From NCBI GenBank assembly GCA_963575745.1, contig CAUYUJ010021180.1:1-37500 (forward strand): 37,500 nt of DNA. The letters run 5' to 3'. The stretch comes from Prorocentrum cordatum (taxonomy: Eukaryota > Sar > Dinophyceae > Prorocentrales > Prorocentraceae). Made by a program: the position numbers and the translations under genes. Shown piece by piece: positions 20,069 to 29,610 of this stretch (its first letter is position 1; the number at the start of each line of letters is the position of its first letter). The notes beneath the pieces were generated by a model, which worked only from the letters and a program-made list of their open reading frames with translations, made no database searches and was not told the DNA's origin.

Positions 20069-21239
20069 AAACATGATGGACCCACGAACCCGGAAAGGGA
20101 TATAGACATGTGGAGCATGGACACGTTTTCACGATACCCAACTGGGCAACACCTCGCGAAACATCCCACGAGACACCTCACGAAACAGCCCACGAGACAC
20201 CTCACGAAACATTCCACGAGACACCTCACGAAACATTCCACGAGACACCCCGCGAAACATTCCACGAGACACCCCACGAAACATTCCACGACGACAGGCA
20301 ACCACTCAACCAAGGCGGTGTGGTCGTGCTGGGGAGTGGTCGTGCTGGGGTGTGGTCGTGCTGGGGGGTGGTCGTGCTGGGGGGTGGTCGTGCTGGGGGG
20401 GTGGTCGTGCTGGGGGGTGGTCGTGCTGGGGCGTGGTCGTGCTGGGGCGTGGTCGTGCTGGGGCGTGGTCGTGCTGGGGTGTGGTCGTGCTGTGGTGAGG
20501 TCGTGCTGGGGTGTGGTCGTGCTGGGGTGTGGTCTTGCTGGGGTGGGGTCGTGCTGGGGTGGGGTCCTGCTGGGGTGTGGTCGTGCTGGGGTGTGGTCGT
20601 GCTGGGGTGGGGTCGTGCTTGGGTGGGGTCGTGCTGGGGTGTGGTCGTTCTGGGGTGTGGTCGTGCTGGGGTGTGGTCGTGCTAGGGTGGGGTCGTGCTG
20701 GGGTGGGGTCGTGCTGGGGTGTGGTCGTGCTGGGGTGTGGTCGTGCTGGGGTGTGGTCGTGCTGGGGCGTGGTCGTGCTGGGGTGGGGTCGTGCTGGGGT
20801 GGGGTCGTGCTGGGGTGTGGTCGTGCTGGGGTGGTCCGCACCCTGTGATTTATCGATCGGGTCGTGCTGGGGTGTGGTCGTGCTGGTGCTGGGGTGTGGT
20901 CGTGCTGGGGTGTGGTCGTGCTGGGGTGTGGTCGTGCTGGGGTGTGGTCGTGCTGGGGTGTGGTCGTGCTGGGGCGTGGTCGTGCTGGGCGTGGTCGTGC
21001 TGGGGTGTGGTCATGCTGGGGGTGTGGTCGTGCTGAGGTGTCCCGCACCCTGTGATTTATCGATCGGGATTTCAAAAACAAGCGTTTCGCCGGAGACATC
21101 CTCAAATTTTAATCCGCCGGCCTCCTTCGACCTCGATATTTATCAGGGAAAGAATCCGCCGGCCTCCTTCAAGTTGGGCACCGGGGACATGTTTACATAC
21201 TAAAAGAGAACCCTGGGCCCGCGCCCTTTCCGGGAAAAA
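20069..21239 (+). mobile_element. Composite repeat element, copy C
   Basis: Head with CCCGGAAAGGG at 20089-20099; 24-bp array 20150-20292 (six units); 16-bp array 20317-21042 with the interrupter CGCACCCTGTGATTTATCG at 20837-20855; one CGGAGACATCC module; tail with the CCGCCGGCCTCCTTC direct repeats and CCCTTTCCGGG at 21224-21234. It is closest in structure to copy A. Confidence 0.9.
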
Positions 21240-22417
21240 TGAAAACCATTGCGTGCTGTGTGTTATGCCTCGTCGCCTTTTCGTTTTCCATGGGCCCTTG
21301 AGGCCTCTAGATGGCCACGCTGGCCTGAGATGGCCTTCCAGAAGAACCCGACAGGCCCAAAGACGGCGCCGAGAGCGCTCAAGAGCAGCCGAAGGAGGTC
21401 CCAAGAGAGCGCCAAGAGGCGACGTGGGCGGCTCCAGCGAGGGGACGCTGCAAGGACCCTCCCCCCGTACTCTTTGACTGACGGCGTTTCCAAGATGGCC
21501 CCGAGAGGGCCCCCAAGGCCTCCAAGACGGGCCCACGAGACCCCGAAGAGGATCCCAAGGAGGCCCGAAACAGCCTCAAGGGGACCCCGTAGGCTCTCCC
21601 AAAATGGCTCCAAATTAGCTCCACAATGGCCCACAAATCACCCCAAGGGGCTTCTAACAAGAGCCGCGTGCGGAAAACAAACAGAAACCTCCATGATTGA
21701 TTCTGGCCGTCGTCGTGATTTTTTCTCTCCCGTCATTCCTTTTCCTACTCCTCGCCCTCATCCCGCCCCTCCTCCGTTTCCCCGTCATCCTCCTCCTTGT
21801 CCTCCTTCCCCGTTGCTGTCAATCCTCCGATTCCTCCTGCGCCGTCCTCACGTTTATAACGTAAACAGCGTCGCCCTCTTGGTTGAGCACCATGCTGGCG
21901 CACGTTTCTGATCGACACAATTTGCCTGGGCACCGTCTCCGGAACTGCTTCGTCCTGAGTGTTCTTACCCCCATGTCCTCCTACCTCCCCCATGCTCCTC
22001 CCACCTCCCCATCTGGCACATTCCTACATCCTCGTTTACGAAAGGATGCGGCGCGCTGGTGTTCTGCGCGGATCACCAATGCGGCAGCTACCTCCCCCTG
22101 GCTCCTCGTAACCCTCCTCCCCCCCTCAGGTCCCTCATCATCCTTCCGACCTTCTCATGCTCTAGCATGTTGCTGTTTCCTCCAGCACGCGTCCATCCTT
22201 TTGCTGTCCCTCTTCTTTCGTTACGACTGGTCCTTCGCCACCATATTTGTCCCTTCGCTTCCTCCACCTCCTCTTCCTCCCCCCGCACAGAACCAATGAA
22301 AACACATTCGGTTCGCTGCGGCGCCGCATGCTGCTACACATGCTGATCGAAGCAACTCGCCTGGTGATTGCTTTTGCCTTGGCTGGCGGAAGTACGCGAG
22401 GCGTCGGAAATGAAGGC
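21240..22417. other. Spacer between elements C and D
   Basis: The degenerate GGCCCC repeat block occupies 21290-21650, followed by a C/T-rich region to about 22290. No gene supported. Confidence 0.5.
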
Positions 22418-23383
22418 AACATGATGGACCCACGAACCCGGAAAGGGATAAAGACATGTGCAGCATGGTCACGTTTTCACGATACCCAACTGGGCGACAT
22501 CCCACGAAACATCCCACGAGACACCCCGCGAAACATCCCACGAGACACCTCACGAAACATTCCACGAGACACCTCACGAAACATTCCACGCGACACCCCG
22601 TGAAACAGTCCACGAGACACCCCACGAACAGGCAACCACTCAACCAGACACGCCACGAAACATTCCACGGGGGTGCGACTGGGTGTGGTCGTGCTGGGGT
22701 GTGGTCGTGCTGGGGTGTGGTCGTGCTGGGGAGTGGTCGTGCTGGGGTGTGGGTGGGGGGGTGGTCGTGCTGGGGGGTGGTCGTGCTGGGGGGTGGTCGT
22801 GCTGGGGCGTGGTCGTGCTGGGGCGTGGTCGTGCTGGGGCGTGGTCGTGCTGGGGTGTGGTCGTGCTGTGGTGAGGTCGTGCTGGGGTGTGGTCGTGCTG
22901 GGGTGTGGTCTTGCTGGGGTAGGGTCGTGCTGGGGTCGGGTCGTGCTGGGGTGTGGTCGTGCTGGGGTATGGTCGTGCTGGGGTGGGGTCGTGCTGGGGT
23001 GGGGTCGTGCTGGGGTCTGGTCGTGCTGGGGTGTGGTCGTGCTGGGGTATGGTCGTGCTAGGGTGGGGTCGTGCATTTCGCTCGAGACATCCTGCCAAAA
23101 TTCCAGGACATCGTACAAAAACAAACGAATTAGTCGAGACATCCTCGGAATTCCTGCGCGAGGAGCGCTTTTCCGTGTCGCGGTCGGCTCTGCAAAACCA
23201 GCGTTTCGCTCGAGACATCCTCAACAAATTCTGAACCAAGCGTTTCGCTCGAGACATCCCCAACTCTGCAAAACCAGCGTTTCGCTCGAGACATCCTCAA
23301 CAAATTCTGAAAAACAAGCGTTTCGCTCGAGACATCCTCAAATTTTAATCGCCGGCCTCCTTCGACCTCGATATTTATCAGGG
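22418..23383 (+). mobile_element. Composite repeat element, copy D (3' truncated)
   Basis: Head with CCCGGAAAGGG at 22437-22447; 24-bp array 22494-22630; a linker variant (CGAACAGGCAACC, then CCACGGGGGTGCGACTGGG) shared with E and F only; 16-bp array 22680-23072; five or six CTCGAGACATCC modules (23083-23335). The tail stops after TTTATCAGGGAAA, where the head of copy E begins. Confidence 0.85.
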
Positions 23384-24862
23384 AAACATGATGGACCCAC
23401 GAACCCGGAAAGGGATAAAGACATGTGCAGCATGGTCACGTTTTCACGATACCCAACTGGGCGACATCTCACGAAACATCCCACGAGACACCCCGCGAAA
23501 CATCCCACGAGACACCTCACGAAACATTCCACGAGACACCTCACGAAACATTCCACGAGACACCCCGTGAAACATTCCACGAGACACCCCACGAACAGGC
23601 AACCACTCAACCAGACACGCCACGAAACATTCCACGGGGGTGCGACTGGGTGTGGTCGTGCTGGGGTGTGGTCGTGCTGGGGTGTGGTCGTGCTGGGGAG
23701 TGGTCGTGCTGGGGTGTGGTCGTGCTGGGGTGTGGTCGTGCTGGGGGGTGGTCGTGCTGGGGGGGTGGTCGTGCTGGGGGGTGGTCGTGCTGGGGGGGTG
23801 GTCGTGCTGGGGCGTGGTCGTGCCACCCCGCGAAACATCCCACGAGACACCTCACGAAACATTCCACGAGACACCTCACGAAACATTCCACGAGACACCC
23901 TTTGAAACATTCCACGAGACACCCCACGAACAGGCAACCACTCAACCAGACACGCCACGAAACATTCCACGGGGGTGCGACTGGGTGTGGTCGTGCTGGG
24001 GTGTGGTCGTGCTGGGGTGTGGTCGTGCTGGGGAGTGGTCGTGCTGGGGTGTGGTCGTGCTGGGGGGTGGTCGTGCTGGGGGGTGGTCGTGCTGGGGGGG
24101 TGGTCGTGCTGGGGGTGGTCGTGCTGGGGCGTGGTCGTGCTGGGGCGTGGTCGTGCTGGGGCGTGGTCGTGCTGTGGTGAGGTCGTGCTGGGGTGTGGTC
24201 GTGCTGGGGTGTGGTCTTGCTGGGGTAGGGTCGTGCTGGGGTCGGGTCGTGCTGGGGTGTGGTCGTGCTGGGGTATGGTCGTGCTGGGGTGGGGTCGTGC
24301 TGGGGTGGGGTCGTGCTGGGGTCTGGTCGTGCTGGGTGTGGTCGTGCTGGGGCATGGTCGTGCTAGGGTGGGGTCGTGCATTTCGCTCGAGACATCCTGC
24401 CAAAATTCCAGGAAATCGTACAAAAACAAACAAATTAGTCGAAACATCATCGAATTCCTTCGCGCGGGGCGCTTTTCCGCGTCGCGGTCGGCTCTGCAAA
24501 ACAAGCGTTTCGCTCGAGACATCCTCGGCAAACTCTGCGGAGCAAGCGTTTCGCTCGAGACATCCTCAACACACGAAAAAGTGGCCCGCACCCTGTGATT
24601 TATCGATCGGGATTTCAAAAACAAGCGTTTCGCTCGAGACATCCTCAAATTTTAATTCGCCGGCCTCCTTCGACCTCGATATTTATCAGGGAAAAAATTC
24701 GCCGGCCTCCTTCAAGTTGGCACCGGGGGACAGGTTTACCAACTAAAAAAGAACCCTGGGCTCGAGCCCTTTCCGGGAAAAATCCGCCGGCCTCCTTCAA
24801 GTTGGCACCGGGGGACAGGTTTACCTACTAAAAGAGAACCCTGGGCCCCCGCCCTTTCCGGG
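23384..24862 (+). mobile_element. Composite repeat element, copy E with internal duplication
   Basis: Head with CCCGGAAAGGG at 23404-23414; 24-bp array 23465-23600; short 16-bp array 23650-23823; then a jump back to a second 24-bp array (23825-23935), the same linker and a second 16-bp array (23982-24378); CTCGAGACATCC modules; tail with CCCTTTCCGGG at 24767-24777, followed by a duplicated half-tail ending in a second CCCTTTCCGGG at 24852-24862. The structure is best explained by unequal exchange between arrays. Confidence 0.85.
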
Positions 24863-25412
24863 AACATGATGGACCCACGAACCCGGAAAGGGATATAGAC
24901 ATGTGCAGCATGGTCACGTTTTCACGATATCCAACTGGGCGACACCTCACGAAACATCCCACGAGACACCCCGCGAAACATCCCAGGAGACACCTCACGA
25001 AACAACCCACGAGACACCTCACGAAACATTCCACGAGACACCCCGTGAAACATTCCACGAGACACCCCACGAACAGGCAACCACTCAACCAGACACCCCA
25101 CGAAACATTCCACGGGGGTGCGACTGGGTGTGGTCGTGCTGGGGTGTGGTCGTGCTGGAGTATGGTCGTGTTGGGGTGTGGTCGTGCTGGGGTGTGGTCG
25201 TGCTGGGGGGTGGTCGTGCTGGGGGGTGGTCGTGCTAGGGGGGTGGTCGTGCTGGGGGGTGGTCGTGCTGGGGCGTGGTCGTGCTGGGGCGTGGTCGTGC
25301 TGGGGCGTGGTCGTGCTGGGGTGTGGTCGTGCTGTGGTGAGGTCGTGCTGGGGTGTGGTCGTGCTGGGGTGTGGTCTTGCTGGGGTGGGGTCGTGCTGGG
25401 GTGTGGTCGTGC
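24863..25412 (+). mobile_element. Composite repeat element, copy F (3' truncated)
   Basis: The head (CCCGGAAAGGG at 24882-24892) directly abuts the tail of copy E. 24-bp array 24945-25075; linker of the D/E type; 16-bp array 25130-25412. It stops inside the array at GGTCGTGC, where unrelated sequence begins (AAGGCGGATGAACAG). Confidence 0.85.
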
Positions 25413-26150
25413 AAGGCGGATGAACAGTAGAATCCCGCGGACCACGGCCGAAACGCGTCATAACATATGCGAGGAGACAGGTCTGCAAGTTGTTTTGGAC
25501 CCCTACAAAGCCTGTCTTGGGACCCTAGGGCCTGCTTGCAATCCTTCTCGGGACCTGCTGGACTCTCCTCGAGCTCACTTGCAGTCTTCCCGGCGCCCTG
25601 TTGGATCCTGTCGCAGGCCCTGAGAAAAGAAGATGACAGCGGGAGGGAAATGAAGAGAAAAACAATGCAGGCAAGAGGAATAAGATAAATGAATACGATC
25701 AGGAAGAATCAAGGGCACGGAAGACATTCGAAATTCGCTGGCCACACGGCATTCACACGAACGCCCGAGCCACATGATCGATTGACGTGCGCATATCAGA
25801 AAAAAGGAAAATAAAAATGAAAAACGAAGACGCAAATCCACGCTGAATTCACTCTTGGCACCGGCGAAACCAACACACCTGTATGGCCCGAGAGCAGAAT
25901 CCGACATGAAAGCACTCGCGAAAAAAATCAATGACAATCATTGGTCAAAATCGCAGTGCTTGGATCTGAAGGCCTCTCTGCAGTCGCAGTGAGGTCGTCA
26001 GCTAGTACGTTTGACTCACGTGTGAGTCAGATGCGCTGTCGAAGCGCTTGAACTGGGACCGATGTGGCTATCACGATCCACAGGGCATGGGGTTGCCGCT
26101 GAGAAGAATCATCTGCGTCTGCTCCAGCCGTGCATTGAGCCGAATGAGTG
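25413..26150. other. Spacer downstream of the composite elements
   Basis: Balanced composition with no frame of coding character. It contains the dyad at 26012-26029, described separately. Confidence 0.4.
26012..26029. promoter_or_regulatory. Dyad TGACTCAC-GT-GTGAGTCA
   Basis: Two inverted TGACTCA half-sites, the classic bZIP (AP-1/GCN4) recognition sequence, flank a central CACGTG-like core. Dinoflagellate transcription control is poorly understood, so a regulatory role is only a possibility. It is 840 bp upstream of gene 2. Confidence 0.25.
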
Positions 26151-26154
26151 CGAG

Positions 26155-26305
26155 GGAGGAGGAGGAGGACGACGACGACGAGGACGAGGAGGAGGACGAG
26201 GATGAGGACGAGGAGAAGGACGAGGACGACGAGGAGAGGGAGGGCGAGGTGGAGGACAAGAGGGAGGGAGGAGGAGGAGAGAGGGGAAGAGGAAGATGGT
26301 GAGAA
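26155..26305. repeat. GAGGAGGACGA purine tract
   Basis: GAGGAC/GACGAG triplets, Glu/Asp-coding in one frame, run without stop. Treated as a microsatellite. Confidence 0.75.
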
Positions 26306-26399
26306 AAAAGGGCATCAGGGATCAGGTCCCCTTCAGAGAAGCAGCAGGAACAAGAAACCACCCCCCTCGGAGGAAGGTAAACCCTTCAGAGTAGGATGC

Positions 26400-26690
26400 A
26401 TCCTCCCGCTCTTCCCCCTCCTCCTCCGCACCTCCTCCTGCCCCTCCTCCTCCGTCCTCGCCCTCCTCCTCGCCCACCGAATTCATCCTCCTGGTCATGT
26501 TCCCTCCCACATCGCAGTCCTTCCCCACGTACTCCTCCTCCTCCTCCTCATCCTCCTACTCACACTTCTCCTAATACTACTTGCACGACTACGTCTACTT
26601 CTCATTGTCCTTCTCATTCTGATTCTGCGTTTACTTCTACTTCTTTCTGCTTCTACTCCTACCGTCTACGTCTACATATACTTCTGCTAC
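26400..26690. repeat. C/T-rich degenerate triplet tract
   Basis: CTCCTCCT grades into CTACTTCT-type sequence. It leads into the pyrimidine run CCTTTTTTTCCCGCAG (26746-26761), a good splice acceptor upstream of gene 2. Confidence 0.7.
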
Positions 26691-26745
26691 CACTCTCGGG
26701 AGACCACCTCCTTCGGCCCCATGCGCCCAGAACTAATCGTCACAG

Positions 26746-26761
26746 CCTTTTTTTCCCGCAG
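26746..26761 (+). other. Probable trans-splice acceptor of gene 2
   Basis: A polypyrimidine run ending in CAG lies 91 nt upstream of the ATG of gene 2. In dinoflagellates nuclear mRNAs receive a spliced leader at such an AG. No other strong acceptor lies between it and the ATG. Confidence 0.4.
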
Positions 26762-26852
26762 CCACGTTCGGCCCTGGCGATCGTGTTTGAGCTGCGGCTC
26801 ACTGTAGCTGCAACTTTCGCTCGCGGTCTCGTTGCGTGCAGTGAACGGCGCT

Positions 26853-27230
26853 ATGGCGCCGAAGTCCACCATGAAGAGGCCTGCCGCGTGGGCGCAAGCC
26901 ATAGAGGACGAGCAAACGGATCGCCTTCCTCTCCTTAAGAAGCCCGCCGCAGCTACCCACGCGCCTTCCGTGCACGAAGGGGAGCAAGCGACGGATCTAC
27001 CCGACGGCCAGTTGGACGCCCGCCAGGTCAGCCGTGCCCAACGGCACGTGTTCCTCCTCAATCGCCACAGCATCGACGAGAAAACCTTGGCGCGCTTCGA
27101 CCACCTGAACAGCAAGGAGTGCAAGATCCCAGGCAAGTCCAAGGAGATCAACAGCATCATCAACAGCTACGTCTCTCGTTCGAGCGATTGGAAAGCTGGT
27201 CTGACAGTCAAGGACCGCAGCATCCAGAAG
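26853..27230 (+). CDS. Gene 2, exon 1: KRPAA-type basic protein
   Basis: ATG 26853 begins M-A-P-K-S-T-M-K-R-P-A-A. The 126 codons include a second basic patch (L-L-K-K-P-A-A-A) and a helical, charged segment (R-F-D-H-L-N-S-K-E-C-K-I-P-G-K-S-K-E-I-N). Lys/Arg-Pro-Ala-Ala N-termini recur in large dinoflagellate-specific protein families; a nuclear localisation is a reasonable inference. The exon ends at AAG|GTGCGG (donor GT 27231), phase 0. With exons at 27726-28124 and 28311-28616 the deduced protein is 360 residues. Confidence 0.75.
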
Positions 27231-27725
27231 GTGCGGGATGGGAGGGGGAATGGGGAGGAGGAGGAAGAGGAGGAGGAGGAGGAGGAGGAGGAGGAGCAGG
27301 GAGGAGCAGGAGGAGCCCCTCCGAAGGAGGAGCAGATCCGCTGCACTTAAGGGCCCCTTAAGTGCAGCGGGCTGTCTTGGCCTCCGGCATAGGGTTCAAC
27401 TTTGCCCCCCACGCGCCTAGGGCGCGCGCGCGTAGCTCCGGCCGCGCGGACGGCTGCGTCCGACTGGACATCGAGCCGATAGCGATAGCGATAGCGATAG
27501 GAGGAGGAGGAGGAGGAGGAGTGGAGGAGCAGGGAGTAGGAGGCGGAGGATTGACCGAGACCCCGTCTCGACTTATGTCAAAGGGCCCTGGGAAATCCGT
27601 CGACGGAAGTTCTCGCCGTCTCACCCATGAGGGGGACCCTAGAATGTCCGCAAACGGAGTGTCTCACCGCATCACGTTACGACGACGAAGGTTACGACGC
27701 GACGAGGAGGAGGAGGAGCGTCCAG
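27231..27725 (+). other. Gene 2 intron 1 (GT-AG, 495 bp)
   Basis: Bounded by the direct repeat AGGTGC (27229-27234, 27724-27729). It contains a (GGA)n tract (27255-27310), a perfect palindrome (27338-27370), a GCGCGCGCG run, (CGATAG)n (27476-27500) and a second GGA tract. An in-frame stop within it excludes read-through translation. Confidence 0.7.
27338..27370. repeat. Perfect 16-bp-arm palindrome
   Basis: CCGCTGCACTTAAGGG, one C, then CCCTTAAGTGCAGCGG: 16-bp arms with no mismatch and a 1-nt spacer, inside intron 1 of gene 2. Confidence 0.95.
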
Positions 27726-28124
27726 GTGCTGAAGCAGACGAAGGAGGACGAGGACACCCAGACGGCCCAGGGCTACTTCGAGAACACGTTCATCGGGGTG
27801 ATCTTCAACGGGAACAGGCAGCTTTTCGAGCAAGCCAGGGACGCTGGAGAGTGCGAGTTCAACAGTGACAATGGCAGGTGGTACATGACGGGTCACTCCG
27901 TGAAGCGCAGTCAGAGGCGCGAGAGGACGACCGAGGCGCGGATCACGCTGGACGCAGCCTCGGAGAAGTCCTTCAACGCCGCGGTGCTCGAGATGATGAG
28001 CGAGGTCGGCGACGTCGGCTCCGAGAAGTGGTTCCGCACTGCGATCAAGGACGTCACCAAGGCCGAGCAGAAGCGCATCGACGCGGCCCCCCACGCTTCC
28101 CAGGACGACATGAAGATGCTCCAG
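27726..28124 (+). CDS. Gene 2, exon 2
   Basis: 133 codons with strong G/C third-position bias. After V-L-K-Q-T-K-E-D-E it reads G-Y-F-E-N-T-F-I-G-V-I-F-N-G-N-R-Q-L-F-E, then C-E-F-N-S-D-N-G-R-W-Y-M-T-G-H, a compact, probably folded segment, followed by charged helices. The acceptor TCCAG|GTG (27724-27725) is phase 0 and matches exon 1. The exon most likely ends at CAG|GCCACG, a GC donor of the kind dinoflagellates use; the nearby GT at 28130 would break the frame with the acceptor at 28310. Confidence 0.75.
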
Positions 28125-28310
28125 GCCACGTGTTCCTACTGGCCACTCCTCCTCCTCCCCCCCTCTCCCCCTCCTCCTCCTACTCCCCCCCTCTCCTCAT
28201 CCTCCTCCCGCCCTCTCCTCCTCCTACTCACCCCCTCTCGTCCTTCTCCTCCTCCCCCTCCTCCTCTGCCTCCTCCTCCCCCTCCTCCTCACCTCCATCT
28301 CCTCCCCAAG
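28125..28310 (+). other. Gene 2 intron 2 (GC-AG, CCT-filled)
   Basis: A 186-bp pyrimidine-rich segment of CCTCCTCCC units ends in CCCCAAG (acceptor AG 28309-28310). Because it is a multiple of three and stop-free, the frame stays open across it, and read-through as a Pro/Leu/Ser tract cannot be excluded from sequence alone. Confidence 0.6.
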
Positions 28311-28616
28311 GAGTGCTTCGACAGCGTGACGCGAGTCACCATGGGGATCAAGCGCGTTGCGAGCCAGATGACGGCAGCTGGCTTCTCGAGCGGGGACCTC
28401 GTTCGCAAGGGCATCGACCTCTGCAAGGCCGTCGTCCCCTCGCAGGAGGCGGTTGAGGATCTCATCCTGAAGACGAACAAGGAGGTCTCCGCAGAGGAGG
28501 CGAAGCGTGCGCTGAAGGCCTCCCACGAGCCCTACAAGAACTTGCTCGACTTCTACAGCGAGCTGGTGGCGATCCAGAAGCACAGGACCAAGGCCATCAA
28601 GAGCAAGTCAGCATAG
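28311..28616 (+). CDS. Gene 2, exon 3 and stop
   Basis: 101 codons plus TAG. It begins E-C-F-D-S-V-T-R-V-T-M-G-I-K-R and is mainly helical and charged (K-E-V-S-A-E-E-A-K-R-A-L-K-A-S-H-E, then L-V-A-I-Q-K-H-R-T-K-A-I-K-S-K-S-A at the end). The basic C-terminus mirrors the basic N-terminus. I cannot assign a function. The nested hairpin cluster at 28834 lies 220 bp downstream. Confidence 0.75.
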   Translation, partial: ECFDSVTRVTMGIKRVASQMTAAGFSSGDLVRKGIDLCKAVVPSQEAVEDLILKTNKEVSAEEAKRALKASHEPYKNLLDFYSELVAIQKHRTKAIKSKSA

Positions 28617-28833
28617 GGCAGAGCGCAAGGCCATTCGTAACAATGATTCGCGCCATCAGTGCGACGATCGCTCCACGCTCGCCTAGAGCTCAGCACGACG
28701 ATTCGCATCATATTTTTTGGAGTGCCCGAGTCTCTTTTCTGGTGGCAGCGAGTCAGGTTTGGATTCGCATTGCTCGATCTGTGCAATAATCGCATTCATG
28801 ATTTTACTCAATGCGATAGCTACGCGTGGACAG

Positions 28834-29012
28834 GCGTTGGAGATTCGCTGGAGATTCATTGGAGATTTTGAAAATCTCCAACGAATCTCCAACGCACGTT
28901 GGAGATTCATTGGAGATTTCGAAAATCTCCAACGAATCTCCAATGAATCTCCAGTGAGCACTGGAGATTCGTTGGAGATTTTCAAAATCTCCAACGAATC
29001 TCCAATGAATCG
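28834..29012. repeat. Nested hairpins of TTGGAGATTC units
   Basis: The 10-bp unit TTGGAGATTC (or its C/A variants) and its reverse complement GAATCTCCAA alternate so that three long stems form, centred near 28870, 28921 and 28981 (GGAGATTTTGAAAATCTCC and close variants), with smaller dyads between them (CAACGCACGTTG, CCAGTGAGCACTGG). The whole block can also fold as one multi-branched structure. Confidence 0.9.
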
Positions 29013-29460
29013 CCACTGAGCGTTACAGTGATCCTCCAACATATGTCATGGATGATGCGCCGTGCGATCACATGAACAGAGATACTACACACAGGTCGGG
29101 CCCAACCATTTCTGCGAAGTTGGCCTTGCGAGCAAACCTTTGGAGCACGTTTGTGCTTTCTTGTAGCCAACTTTGATCAGCGTGCGACGCTGATTGCGAA
29201 TGCGTGAATCGCTAGCAGGCTGCCGCGAACAAAATAATTCCACCTCCAGCTTCTTCCTCCACTATTCATCCTGCTCATGCAGCTTCTCCTGCTCATGCTG
29301 ATTCCCCTGCTCCTCCTGCTTATTCTGCTGATGCTGCTCCTCCTCCCACTCCTCCTCCATCATGTGTCTCGGGGGGAAAAAGGTCGCAGGTCGTCAGGGC
29401 CCCAATCCGTCGCTCTTGAGCGTCATCCCTGGACCTTCATCTGCACGCCGAGCCGAGGAG
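29013..29460. other. Spacer, CTGCTCCTC-rich at 29250-29365
   Basis: TGCTCCTGCT-type repeats occupy 29250-29365. No gene is supported in the remainder. Confidence 0.5.
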
Positions 29461-29469
29461 GAAAAAGAA

Positions 29470-29610
29470 GAGGATGGAGGAGGAGGAGGAGGAGGAGGAG
29501 GAAGAGGAGGAGGAGGAGGAGGAGGAGGAAGAGGATGAGGAGGAGGAGGAGGATGAGGAGGAGGAGGAGGAGGAGGAGGAGGAGGAGGAGGAGGTAGAGG
29601 AGGAAAAGGA
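29470..29610. repeat. (GGA)n tract
   Basis: About 140 bp of GGA/GAGGAT triplets. Poly-Glu or poly-Arg frames across it are artefacts. Bases 29615-30165 show no gene I can support. Confidence 0.9.

Noticed and set aside
23338-24648. 436-residue minus-strand Pro/Thr/His-rich frame
   Set aside because: Same cause: a stop-free 16-bp repeat. Similar frames occur in every composite copy, with length set by array length.
26755-26830. Leader-like words upstream of gene 2 (CTGTAGCTGC...TTTCGCTC)
   Set aside because: Requires a 3-nt gap and several mismatches; not distinguishable from chance.
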